Source of the DNA: Eubacteriales bacterium | GTDB taxonomy: Bacteria > Bacillota > Clostridia > Peptostreptococcales > Anaerovoracaceae | Length of the DNA stretch: 35,837 nt | Reading direction: 5' to 3' | NCBI GenBank assembly: GCA_028692105.1 | Contig: JAQUYC010000017.1 | Location: 1-35,837 of the forward strand | Part shown: positions 24,881-32,203 of the stretch, piece by piece | Layout of the letters: every line of letters starts with the position of its first letter | Numbering within the stretch: the first letter of the stretch is position 1 | Program-made: the position numbers and the translations under genes | Notes under the pieces: model-generated | What the model was told of the DNA's origin: nothing | The model's input: only the letters and a program-made list of their open reading frames with translations | Databases searched by the model: none

Positions 24881-25354
24881 TTAATCTATTGAATTACGGC
24901 GCCTACAGTTTCTGTGGCAGGCTCTTCCTTTGCAGTTCTGCCCGCAGAAGACCTGATGCGATCCGCAATGAGGACAGGAATATTCACCGCTCTTAATCGC
25001 TTCAAGGTTTTCATAGCTTTCCAGCCATTCATTTCCGCAATTCGAGCATTTAACTGGACATATGTTCAAGGTAAAATTACCGCCCTCTATGAGTATGGAC
25101 TTTCCGTTGATTAGGCTGTCTGCAATTTTTTCCCTGGCTGAAATTAAGATGCGCTGAAACGTTGGCCTGGAAACTTCCATTCTAGCAGCACATTCTTCCT
25201 GTTCCATTCCTTCAAGGTCCTTCAGCCGGATCGCCTCTAATTCTTCCAGCTTAAGAATATTTTTGTCTAACTCCGGGATATCCTTGTCCGACGGAATAAA
25301 GTAAGGTACGGAAGGGATATTTTCAATTTTTCTCCATTTTGTTGGTCGTGCCAT
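24881..25354 (-). CDS. DUF134 family DNA-binding regulator
   Basis: This 157-aa protein starts MARPTKWRKIENIP, typical of DUF134 (UPF0251). A sigma-70 region-4-like helix-turn-helix covers about 40-90 (EECAARMEVSRPTFQRIL). The C-terminal part is Cys-rich: CSNCGNEW, CPHCGSHQVFCGQNC and CHRNC, probably one or two zinc or Fe-S sites. Some DUF134 proteins are fused to a NifX-like domain, which links the family to the NifX-like genes of this window. The ATG at 25354 is preceded by GGGAG. It is one of two candidate regulators for the TATG-NN-CATA sites. Confidence 0.85.
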   Translation of the reverse strand: MARPTKWRKIENIPSVPYFIPSDKDIPELDKNILKLEELEAIRLKDLEGMEQEECAARMEVSRPTFQRILISAREKIADSLINGKSILIEGGNFTLNICPVKCSNCGNEWLESYENLEAIKSGEYSCPHCGSHQVFCGQNCKGRACHRNCRRRNSID

Positions 25355-25393
25355 AAATATTAACTCCCTAATCAATAATTTGTAATATACAAT

Positions 25394-25422
25394 AGTTTAT
25401 CGATATAAAAAATAGATGTCAA
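25394..25422 (-). promoter_or_regulatory. Promoter of the DUF134-MOSC genes, without the operator
   Basis: On the minus strand TTGACA (25422-25417) and TAAACT (25399-25394) are separated by 17 bp. The decamer after the -35 box is TCTATTTTTT, so the motif is absent. If real, the regulator gene is expressed outside the regulon. Confidence 0.5.
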
Positions 25423-25457
25423 TGGTTCAAACAAGGCTTTTGAACTTGAAAATTTTA

Positions 25458-25487
25458 TTGACGTATGCTCATAATATTATATATTAT
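25458..25487 (+). promoter_or_regulatory. Promoter with TATG-NN-CATA operator, upstream of the CoA-transferase gene
   Basis: TTGACG (25458-25463) is followed directly by TATGCTCATA (25464-25473). The -10 box is TATATT (25480-25485, 16-bp spacer) or TATTAT (25482-25487, 18-bp spacer). It lies 35 bp from the divergent DUF134 promoter. Confidence 0.75.
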
Positions 25488-25532
25488 ATTAAAAAGAAGT
25501 AATTTTCAATAACCAAATAAAAAAAGGGAAGA

Positions 25533-26873
25533 ATGATGGACATTTATAAGGAATACGAAAGAAAATTAAAGGAACCAAATGAAGCAGTAAAAGTTATAAA
25601 ACCAGGCGATTGGATCGACTATGGATGGACGGCAACCGCTCCAGCAGCACTCGATATTGCCTTGGCAAAACGACTAAAAGATTTAATAAATATTAATATC
25701 CGAGGAGGAAATTTATTATCTGAACCGGAAATATTTAAATTAGAAGATGCAAAAAACCATTTTACATGGAATTCATGGCACATTGGCAGCATTGAAAGAA
25801 AAGCCATTGACAGGGGATTTGTTTACTATGCACCGATCCGTTACTCTGAGCTGCCCAGATATTATCGTGATTCAACCTGTCCGCCTCAGGTGGCAATGTT
25901 TCAAGTAGCACCCATGGATGAGCATGGTTACTTCAATTTTGGCCCAAGTGCTTCTCATATGAATGCTTGTTGCCAAACGGCGGATACGATAATTGTGGAA
26001 GTGAATAAGAATATGCCGCGGTGCCTTGGCGGCTTTGAGAATGGAATTCACATTTCAGAAGTCGATATGATTGTAGAGGGCTCAGATCCGCCTATTGCAA
26101 CCGTAACATCTGAGTTGACCACAGAAATAGACAAGGCGGTTGCAAAATTAATTGTAGAAGATGTCCCCAATGGCGCTTGTTTGCAGCTTGGTATCGGTGG
26201 TATGCCCAACGCAGTCGGTTCTTTGATTGCGGAATCTGATTTAAAGGATCTGGGAATCCATACGGAAATGTATGTGGATTCCTTTGTTGATATGGCAAAT
26301 GCAGGTAAAATTAATGGTTCCAAGAAAAATATAGATCGTTACCGTCAAACTTACGCTTTCGCCGCCGGTACCCAAAGGTTATATGACTTTCTGGATAATA
26401 ATCCGGAATGTATGATAGCTCCGGTAGATTATACGAATGATATCCGTACGATTTCATCGATTGATAATTTTATTTCTATTAATAGCGCTATTGAGGTAGA
26501 CCTATTTGGGCAAGTAAATTCGGAATCCTTAGGAATAAGGCATATCAGCGGTTCTGGCGGCCAGTTAGATTTTGTACTTGGAGCATATTTATCGAAAGGC
26601 GGTAAGAGTTTCATTTGTTGTTCTTCCACTTTTAAAACTAAAAGCGGAGAAATCAAGTCAAGAGTTCTTCCTTCATTGGCGCAAGGTACGATTATCACCG
26701 ACACACGTACATCTGTTCATTACCTTGTCACCGAATATGGCAAAGTAAATTTGAAAGGCCTGTCAACATGGCAGATAAGTGAGGCGGTTATTTCTGTGGC
26801 CCATCCTGATTTTAGAGAAAAATTAATAAAAGAAGCAGACAAAATGAAAATCTGGAGAAGAAGCAATAAATAA
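25533..26873 (+). CDS. Acetyl-CoA hydrolase/transferase family CoA-transferase (4-hydroxybutyrate CoA-transferase type)
   Basis: A 446-aa family I CoA-transferase. Features include [23 protein letters not shown] (the region of the catalytic glutamate), and the C-terminal [18 protein letters not shown]. The length fits Cat2/AbfT and butyryl-CoA:acetate CoA-transferases. It moves CoA between acetate and another short acyl group; the second substrate is not readable here. AAGGGAAG precedes the ATG (a second ATG follows at once). It is monocistronic behind a regulon promoter, which is unexpected for a fermentation enzyme. Confidence 0.86.
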   Translation: MMDIYKEYERKLKEPNEAVKVIKPGDWIDYGWTATAPAALDIALAKRLKDLININIRGGNLLSEPEIFKLEDAKNHFTWNSWHIGSIERKAIDRGFVYYAPIRYSELPRYYRDSTCPPQVAMFQVAPMDEHGYFNFGPSASHMNACCQTADTIIVEVNKNMPRCLGGFENGIHISEVDMIVEGSDPPIATVTSELTTEIDKAVAKLIVEDVPNGACLQLGIGGMPNAVGSLIAESDLKDLGIHTEMYVDSFVDMANAGKINGSKKNIDRYRQTYAFAAGTQRLYDFLDNNPECMIAPVDYTNDIRTISSIDNFISINSAIEVDLFGQVNSESLGIRHISGSGGQLDFVLGAYLSKGGKSFICCSSTFKTKSGEIKSRVLPSLAQGTIITDTRTSVHYLVTEYGKVNLKGLSTWQISEAVISVAHPDFREKLIKEADKMKIWRRSNK

Positions 26874-26876
26874 TAA

Positions 26877-26904
26877 TTGACATATGCCCATAATGATTTA
26901 TACT
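26877..26904 (+). promoter_or_regulatory. Promoter with TATG-NN-CATA operator, upstream of the fourth NifX-like gene
   Basis: TTGACA (26877-26882), TATGCCCATA (26883-26892) and TATACT (26899-26904) with a 16-bp spacer. The -35 box begins 3 bp after the CoA-transferase stop codon. Confidence 0.83.
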
Positions 26905-26942
26905 GAAATTAAAGACAATAGTAAATAGGAGGAGGTGTCATA

Positions 26943-27299
26943 ATGAAAATAGCATTTCCAATCAGTGAGAAATCAGCTGATACTAATATTTATGATTCTT
27001 TTGGAAGAGCCCCGTTTTATTTGATATATAATACTAATTCCAAAGAAGTAGACTATCTGGATCATAGAGCTGTAGTAGCTCAGGGGGGAGCTGGAATCCG
27101 AGCTGCTCAAGTATTGGCTGATAATGGTGTAAAGGCAATCATTACTTTACAATGCGGAGAAAATGCAGAAAAGCTATTAAGAAATGCTGAAGTATTGGTA
27201 TATAAAGCAATATCAGGATCGGTTAAACAGAATATAGAAGCTTTTATAAATGATCAATTGAACCTGCTTAATGAATTTAAACAGAAAAAACATGAATGA
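26943..27299 (+). CDS. NifX/NifB-like cluster-binding protein
   Basis: A 118-aa Nitro_FeMo-Co fold protein (MKIAFPISE, DSFGRAPFYLIYN, AQGGAGIRAAQ, LQCGENAEKLL), closely related to the protein at 20086. GGAGGAGG precedes the ATG. It is a single gene with its own regulon promoter and a strong hairpin downstream. Confidence 0.86.
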   Translation: MKIAFPISEKSADTNIYDSFGRAPFYLIYNTNSKEVDYLDHRAVVAQGGAGIRAAQVLADNGVKAIITLQCGENAEKLLRNAEVLVYKAISGSVKQNIEAFINDQLNLLNEFKQKKHE

Positions 27300-27315
27300 T
27301 CTTTAAAGTTTTAAC

Positions 27316-27426
27316 TCAATTTCTCCACTTGGCAACTGTATCAGTAGAGAGGACTGCAATAAAGTCATCTGATAGACGGTCTGCCATAAATATCAATTTA
27401 GGACTATCGCTAGTTTTGTATAAACT
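27316..27426 (-). pseudogene. Possible transposase fragment
   Basis: The minus strand is open for 36 codons between stops and reads SLYKTSDSPKLIF, then DDFIAVLSTDT, then a stop. The YKTSxxPK and STDT pieces recall IS4-type DDE transposases (region before the YGKRW motif). The match is short and from memory, so the call is weak. Confidence 0.3.
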
Positions 27427-27451
27427 CTAAATATTGATGTAAGATATTGAG

Positions 27452-27503
27452 AAATAACGAGGGGTAAGGGCTGAACAAATGTCGCCCTTACCCCTCGTTA
27501 TTT
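27452..27503. terminator. Perfect 20-bp inverted repeat, probable bidirectional terminator
   Basis: A 20-bp arm (27452-27471) pairs without mismatch with 27484-27503 around a 12-nt loop. The core is GGGGTAAGGGC. A/T runs flank both arms, which fits a rho-independent terminator for the NifX-like gene. The unusual length and perfection also fit the end of a decayed mobile element. Confidence 0.7.
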
Positions 27504-27705
27504 GTATTATACAAATTCTTGTAGGCACATCAAGAAAAACCAAGTTTACGGAAAACCGAGTTTACGACATGAATTTTCCGGTCTTTTAATATTGATTCCA
27601 TTCTGGTTTTGAATATATTTCATTACTTGTTATTATTCACTAGTTGAATTGGATAGTTACGTTAAAAGAAAAATCGTCGATACTTTTATAATATAAAATA
27701 AGTTA

Positions 27706-27747
27706 TTGACACATGCTCATAATAAAATTATTATATTTATGAGCATA
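27706..27747 (+). promoter_or_regulatory. Orphan regulon promoter with two operators
   Basis: TTGACA (27706-27711) is followed by CATGCTCATA (27712-27721, one mismatch) and TATTAT (27729-27734) with a 17-bp spacer. A second, perfect site TATGAGCATA (27738-27747) covers the expected start. AAGGAG follows near 27764, but no plus-strand reading frame does. Confidence 0.72.
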
Positions 27748-27775
27748 AGCTTATAATTTGTTGAAGGAGAATTTT

Positions 27776-27928
27776 AATTTCATCATAAAGAGGAGAATTT
27801 GACCTGTAGCCAACTGCCATAATAACCTGGCCTGCCTTAATCAACCGACTCTGTCCCTCCTTCTCAACAACAGCGCCCTCTGAAGTGATTTCTGTAAGCT
27901 TTGCACCGGCTTCAACTTTTATTTTAAA
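27776..27928 (-). pseudogene. C-terminal fragment of an old-yellow-enzyme-type flavin oxidoreductase
   Basis: The minus strand reads VEAGAKLTEITSEGAVV, then GQVIMAVGYRSNSPLYDE. This matches the C-terminal NAD(P)-domain region of 2-enoate/2,4-dienoyl-CoA reductase-type enzymes, where an AVGYRSN-like stretch is typical. Stops bound the fragment on both sides (about 60 codons remain, where the enzyme has over 600). It points toward the orphan promoter rather than away from it. Confidence 0.65.
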
Positions 27929-27950
27929 TTAGATATTTCGTATAAAAAAC

Positions 27951-27997
27951 GCACACACCTTTCCTCAAATCGTTTGAATAATAGGCGAGGGGTGTGC
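27951..27997. terminator. Hairpin downstream of the remnant region
   Basis: GCACAC (27951-27956) pairs with GTGTGC (27992-27997), with further pairing inward in ACCTTTCCTC against GAGGGG, and TTTTAT follows. It looks like a terminator left from an earlier gene order. Confidence 0.45.
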
Positions 27998-28187
27998 ATT
28001 TTATCATTTAATTGTTTCATTGCCAAATCCAGTACCATCTATTGATAAAAAGTAATTTATTGATAGGTGATTTAATTTTGTTTCTAAATAAATGGATTGA
28101 TATAAATGGTCGTGGTAATATGTATTAGGAAATTTCCTCAATAATAGAATTACTGCCAAATAAGGTTAAAATGTGAGGTGCTGAAGA

Positions 28188-29690
28188 ATGAACAGAAGAG
28201 TAATTGGTTTACTTTTGTTGGTCTCTACATTTCTTATTATAAGTGTGATTCCGACATATGCAGCCAATGGGTCAAACACTGTTACAGTGACACTCCCAAC
28301 ATTTAAGGTTGCTCTTAATAGTACAAATATGGATAATCGTTACAGCAAATATCCCTTAATAGTATATAAGGATATCACCTATTTCCCTATGACATATAGT
28401 GATTGCATTACATATTTTCCAATCACTTGGCGGTTTGCCGTTGATGAGTTTGGCTGGGATTATAACTTTGATTCGCATAACGGCTTGGCTATCAATTCCC
28501 ATAACATTCATTTGCTTCAGAGTGCAGTGCCAAATGACAGAGCAAAGGATACAGAAGTGATGGCGATCGCTGAAGGATATGTATATTATGCAGGCACAAA
28601 CGGACGCATCATGGAGTCGGAAATCCTTTCCTCAAACAATGCAGGATCTCAAGGTGGTATAACTGCGGCACCAAAAAGCAAGGTTATATATCAACTTCCA
28701 TTTAGCAGTTTGGGTGATGGAAAATCATATGTTATACCTCGGCTATATGCTGAGGATGGAAAGTGTTACCTTACCTATCATAATGGTGGAGCGACTATGG
28801 GTACTGATTATCTGTTTTGCCTAAACAGTGATGGAGCAACGTTAATCAATAATTCAAGAAATGTACAGAAATCTTTTGGAGATAAAGAATTCCTGTGGTG
28901 GGTAGGTCCTGCACCTGGCACCGGAAATATATATATGAAAACTGTTGACGCAATTGATTCTGCCGATTCAACCTATCCCGGATATAAAAAAATAGGCAGC
29001 CCGGATTACCTTTACGGCTGGAATTGGAATATAAACGATAAGACAAGCACCGAGAGCGCAAGTGAAGGCGGGGCGGGATCGAGAGACTGCTATCTTATAG
29101 GCGATAATTTATATATTCTTGCATTTGATACAAGAGCGGCTTCTGATTATGTTAAAAATGGCGGGATCAAACCTACAACCGGCCTGTATAGCGTAAATAT
29201 TAAAACTAATGAAACGAAAAGAATAAGCGACCAAGAAGTAACAGGGTTTAGAATTGAGGGTGACTATATCTATTATCATAATAGATATGTCGAACTCTTC
29301 AAATATAAAATATCGGAAGGGAAAGAATATTCGATAACGGCAAAACTTACGAGGGGCAATAATTTTATCGAGAACTTTGAAGTCCTTGGAGGCCATATAT
29401 ATTTTGAAAGCGGAGTGGATCATGGATTGTACGATTCTAATTATGAGTCGTTGGGATGGGGAGTACATGAATTAAAGATGACAGGATCAAACAAGGAATA
29501 TGTAGCTTGTAATCTATCGGGAAATAATGAGTTGCCGGATAGGGTTATTCTATACGACAATGCTGGTAAAAAGGTATTTAGATCTTCGGATGATTCTTAT
29601 GCACTAACCGTCGAAGGAAACAAAGTTTATTATTTCAATAAAAGCACCAACACAATATGTATAGGAGATCTAAGTAGTGCTTTGAAATAA
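28188..29690 (+). CDS. Secreted protein with DUF5050-like propeller region
   Basis: A 500-aa exported protein. The signal peptide covers residues 1-25 (hydrophobic core, cleavage near TYA|A). Residues 35-110 resemble the stalk-type domain of clostridial surface proteins (PLIVYKDITYFPMTY), here with a partial internal duplication (TYFPMTY / TYFPITW). The rest has repeated short strands of the type GDNLYILAF, GDYIYYHN, GNKVYYFN, as in DUF5050-like propellers. No anchor is seen. Function unknown; no link to the metal and redox genes is apparent. Codon use looks more A/T-rich than its left neighbours. Confidence 0.65.
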   Translation: MNRRVIGLLLLVSTFLIISVIPTYAANGSNTVTVTLPTFKVALNSTNMDNRYSKYPLIVYKDITYFPMTYSDCITYFPITWRFAVDEFGWDYNFDSHNGLAINSHNIHLLQSAVPNDRAKDTEVMAIAEGYVYYAGTNGRIMESEILSSNNAGSQGGITAAPKSKVIYQLPFSSLGDGKSYVIPRLYAEDGKCYLTYHNGGATMGTDYLFCLNSDGATLINNSRNVQKSFGDKEFLWWVGPAPGTGNIYMKTVDAIDSADSTYPGYKKIGSPDYLYGWNWNINDKTSTESASEGGAGSRDCYLIGDNLYILAFDTRAASDYVKNGGIKPTTGLYSVNIKTNETKRISDQEVTGFRIEGDYIYYHNRYVELFKYKISEGKEYSITAKLTRGNNFIENFEVLGGHIYFESGVDHGLYDSNYESLGWGVHELKMTGSNKEYVACNLSGNNELPDRVILYDNAGKKVFRSSDDSYALTVEGNKVYYFNKSTNTICIGDLSSALK

Positions 29691-29831
29691 AAGGTATGTT
29701 GATACTGCGATTTATCTCGGAGAGTGCCTCGTTTGTTTCTTGGCTTATTCATCCACACACTCTCTAATGATACATCTTTATCCGCTCAACAAGATGCGGT
29801 AATAACACTTAATATAAAAGGAGAGACTGCT

Positions 29832-29945
29832 ATGGCTCAGCAATTATCTTTCAACTCTGTCATCGAGAGCGCAGCGAAACTGCCTCTTGTTCGCATCGAC
29901 CGTCGGTGTTTCATAAAAAGAAGGTTAAGCACATGCAAATATTAG
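29832..29945 (+). pseudogene. Truncated gene, N-terminal fragment only
   Basis: An ATG behind AAAGGAGAG opens a 37-codon frame beginning MAQQLSFNSVIESAAKLP, then VRIDRRCFIK, ending in TAG. The start resembles the N-terminus of EcsC-family proteins, from memory only. The remainder is missing and the frame runs into the start of the DUF188 gene. It is probably the 5' end left after a deletion that brought the DUF188 gene next to it. Confidence 0.45.
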
Positions 29946-30409
29946 TTGACGCTGACGCCTGCCCAGTCAAGCAAATCATCGTCCGATTGGCGAAACAGTA
30001 CAATATCCCTGTCACTATGCTGATTGATACGTCCCATGAACTCAACGATGGCTACAGCACCGTCATCACTGTGGACAAGCAAGCCGACAGCGTAGATTAT
30101 GCGCTGATGGGTTTGCTTACCCGTGAGGATATTGTGGTGACGCAGGATTTCGGATTAGCTGCTATGGTCATCGGTAAAGGCGCGAGAGCCATCAATCAAA
30201 ACGCGTTGATCTTCACCGCAGAAAATATAGACCGACTGTTGTTAGAGCGGCATATCGGGCAAAAGATACGCCGGAGTGGCGGCCGTACAAAGGGCCCAGC
30301 CAAACGGACAAAGGATGATGATGCTCGGTTCGAGGTGGCGTTTGAGAGTTTACTCATGCACACCCTCTCCCTCAAATCGCTTGAACAATTCAAATCTTCT
30401 CTAAAATAA
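29933..30409 (+). CDS. YaiI/YqxD family (DUF188) protein
   Basis: A 158-aa protein of the UPF0178/DUF188 family, related to PIN-like nucleases: ILVDADACPVKQII at the start, VITVDKQADSVDYAL, VVTQDFGLAAMVIGKGARA, and RTKGPAKRTKDDDARFE near the end. Function is not established. The ATG at 29933 lies inside the end of the truncated frame upstream, after AAGAAGG. Its 3' end overlaps the convergent purC by 20 bp. Confidence 0.88.
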   Translation: MQILVDADACPVKQIIVRLAKQYNIPVTMLIDTSHELNDGYSTVITVDKQADSVDYALMGLLTREDIVVTQDFGLAAMVIGKGARAINQNALIFTAENIDRLLLERHIGQKIRRSGGRTKGPAKRTKDDDARFEVAFESLLMHTLSLKSLEQFKSSLK

Positions 30410-31073
30410 GTTTGGCACAGTCAATTTGGTTTGGGATATTGCCGTCTGTATCACGCACACGCCAAATATCAGGGGTTATTTCGTCAGCCACATACACCTT
30501 CTTGTTTTCATCATAGCCAAGCTCTATTTTAAAGTCAACAAGAGTAAAGCCCATACTATTAAGCTCCTTTTTCAGAACTTCGCCGACTCTTACTAAAATA
30601 TCCATCGCCTCATCATACTGACCTTCTGAGAGAAGACCTTTCATGATGCACAATCTTTCGCTGATTAACGGATCTCCTTGTTCATCGTCTTTCAATGTTA
30701 CCTCAAGATACGGTGGATCAAATGGGATTCCTTCTTCCAAAGTAAATCTGCGGCACATGCTTCCTGCAGTAAAGTAACGAAGCACAAATTCCAATTTAGG
30801 CACAGTGAGCTTACGCACCTCCATCATGCCTTTATCAATATCTGCATCTAAATATTGAGTAGGTATTCCGTTTTTCTCCATTAGCTCAAGAAAATACTTT
30901 GATATCCTTAATCCAATTTTTCCCTTGCCCTCAACACTTCCGCCCACAGTATTAGAACCAGGATCGAACATGCCATTTTCACCCGTTGCATCGTCTTTAA
31001 AAAACAGATATACGGCACCGTTTTCCTCGTTTAAAAGAACTTTTTTTGTTTTTCCATCGTAAATTGTCTTCAT
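30390..31073 (-). CDS. purC: Phosphoribosylaminoimidazole-succinocarboxamide synthase
   Basis: A 227-aa SAICAR synthetase, complete: MKTIYDGKTKKVLL, FKDDATGENG, the RYFTAGSMCRRF region, LVDFKIELGYD and VADEITPDIWRVRD. It catalyses the ATP-dependent joining of CAIR and aspartate in purine synthesis. It stands alone, without other pur genes. The ATG at 31073 starts the conserved sequence; the in-frame TTG at 31097 is not needed. No purine riboswitch is visible upstream. Confidence 0.92.
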   Translation of the reverse strand: MKTIYDGKTKKVLLNEENGAVYLFFKDDATGENGMFDPGSNTVGGSVEGKGKIGLRISKYFLELMEKNGIPTQYLDADIDKGMMEVRKLTVPKLEFVLRYFTAGSMCRRFTLEEGIPFDPPYLEVTLKDDEQGDPLISERLCIMKGLLSEGQYDEAMDILVRVGEVLKKELNSMGFTLVDFKIELGYDENKKVYVADEITPDIWRVRDTDGNIPNQIDCAKLILEKI

Positions 31074-31382
31074 ATTATTCACTTTCCATTTCTTCAAATA
31101 ATTTATCTATTAAAAATGCAACGCATCTTTTCCATTTTATCTTATTATAATAAGTAGTTTTTATCAATATATTTATAATTTAAAGCAAAGAAATAGGTCA
31201 TATACGAATCACCGCTTCAGGGGTGAAGGGCAGAACCGGCAACCTATCAAAGTTACGGAGAAACATCACGAAGTATCATATTAATTTTTTGTTACTTTAA
31301 ATGTTAAAAGGGTAATAATGTAATATTGGTAAAAAAATATAGGTTCAATTTTTAGTAAATATTATCACTAAGGGGAATGAAA
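31074..31382. other. Intergenic region with a GC-richer folded segment
   Basis: Between the divergent purC and methyltransferase genes. An A/T-rich flank with the palindrome CTTATTATAATAAG (31139-31152) is followed by a GC-richer segment (about 31205-31275) that can fold: CTTCA/TGAAG around GGGG, and CCGGCAAC against GTTACGG. No known riboswitch class is recognised with confidence. Its core GGGGTGAAGGGCAGAAC resembles the arm of the inverted repeat at 27461. Confidence 0.4.
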
Positions 31383-32018
31383 ATGATAAACGAAAATACA
31401 CTGCATGAAACGATTACAGCAAGATATGAAGGTGAGATCAGTGTGGATTGTGTTCTCAGTTGTGGGAGTCCGTTGGAGCAATTGAATATAAAGCCGGGAG
31501 AAGTAATCCTTGATCTGGGCTGTGGCAAAGGAGAAGAAACGATTGAAGCCGCCAAATTAACTGGGCCGGAAGGAATGGCAATCGGTTTAGACCTAACAGA
31601 AGCAATGATAATGCAGGCAATTGCTAATGCCACAAATGAAAACTTGAAAAATACAGTTTTTACACAGGGAGACATTGAAAACTTACCTTTTAAAGGGAAT
31701 ATCTTCGATGGGGTAACAAGCAATTGCGTTATCAATCACGCACAAGATAAAAACAAGGTATATAGTGAGATATATCGTGTACTGAAATTTGGAGGCAGGT
31801 TCGTAGTATCGGATGCTGTGACTAAATACCCGCTTCCGGCAGAGATAAAAAATGATATCGAAGCATGGGCGCAATGCTTCGGCGGAGCGATTACCGAGGA
31901 AGATTATTTGGAAGGTATACTGAAAGCAGGGTTTGGAAAGATAGAGATATTGAACAGACGGGAATATAAAAAAAATGGATATGATTTCATCAGTTTAACA
32001 ATCAAAGCTGTGAAATAA
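31383..32018 (+). CDS. trsM: SAM-dependent methyltransferase, TrsM/ArsM-like
   Basis: A 211-aa class I methyltransferase: motif I LDLGCGKGEETIEA, LGLDLTEAM-type post-I (here IGLDLTEAM), and FDGVTSNCVINHAQDK. It has ArsM-like features but lacks the typical ArsM cysteine set; the opening VLSCGSPLEQL and the SNCVINHA segment fit my memory of the DVU_1556 family named TrsM. The methyl acceptor is unknown. The ATG at 31383 has AGGGG 7 nt upstream. It lies just before the Cys-rich peptide and radical SAM fusion, with which it probably forms one operon. Confidence 0.65.
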   Translation: MINENTLHETITARYEGEISVDCVLSCGSPLEQLNIKPGEVILDLGCGKGEETIEAAKLTGPEGMAIGLDLTEAMIMQAIANATNENLKNTVFTQGDIENLPFKGNIFDGVTSNCVINHAQDKNKVYSEIYRVLKFGGRFVVSDAVTKYPLPAEIKNDIEAWAQCFGGAITEEDYLEGILKAGFGKIEILNRREYKKNGYDFISLTIKAVK

Positions 32019-32041
32019 ATGTACTCGGGGAGGTGAATTGA

Positions 32042-32149
32042 ATGAAGAAAGTTGCGACGAAAGCAGTGAAAACTACTTGTTGTGCGAACTTTACAACAGC
32101 ACAGTGCTGCTCAAAATCATCAAAGGTGGTAGCTGGCTGTCACAATTAA
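32042..32149 (+). CDS. 35-aa Cys-rich peptide, candidate radical SAM substrate
   Basis: A small reading frame of 35 codons with a strong GGGAGGTG 8 nt before its ATG. Residues 1-10 are Lys-rich (MKKVATKAVK). Residues 11-35 hold all five cysteines: TTCC (13, 14), TTAQCC (22, 23) and a final GCHN (33). The two TT..CC units look like an internal repeat. It has a leader-and-core look and lies 23 bp after the methyltransferase gene and 54 bp before a SPASM radical SAM gene. That is the classic place for a modified-peptide precursor. It has no Gly-Gly leader cleavage site and no transporter gene is near, so an internal role (for example a metal- or cluster-carrying peptide) is also possible. Confidence 0.7.
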   Translation: MKKVATKAVKTTCCANFTTAQCCSKSSKVVAGCHN

Positions 32150-32203
32150 TGATGTGAGGCAGCTTCTATGCTGCCTCTAATTCCCCATTTTATGGAGGAT
32201 AAA

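Larger units (their letters stand above)
27300..28187. other. 888-bp gene-poor stretch with remnants
   Basis: No intact gene is seen. In order it holds a possible transposase fragment (27316-27426, minus), a long perfect hairpin (27452-27503), an orphan regulon promoter (27706-27747), a fragment of a flavin oxidoreductase gene (minus), and a hairpin (27951-27997). The pattern suggests past insertion and decay. Confidence 0.7.

Noticed and set aside
25059-25069. CATATGTTCAA inside the DUF134 gene as a further operator
   Set aside because: It is within coding sequence, has no -35/-10 boxes in phase and has a mismatch in the right half-site.
27737-27928. Intact small minus-strand gene in the remnant region
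   Set aside because: The open stretch has no start codon with a ribosome binding site and matches only the interior and end of a much longer enzyme.
31205-31275. SAM-I riboswitch
   Set aside because: The GGCAACC stretch is suggestive, but the GGCCC/kink-turn region and P1 closing stem cannot be matched; kept only as an unassigned fold.
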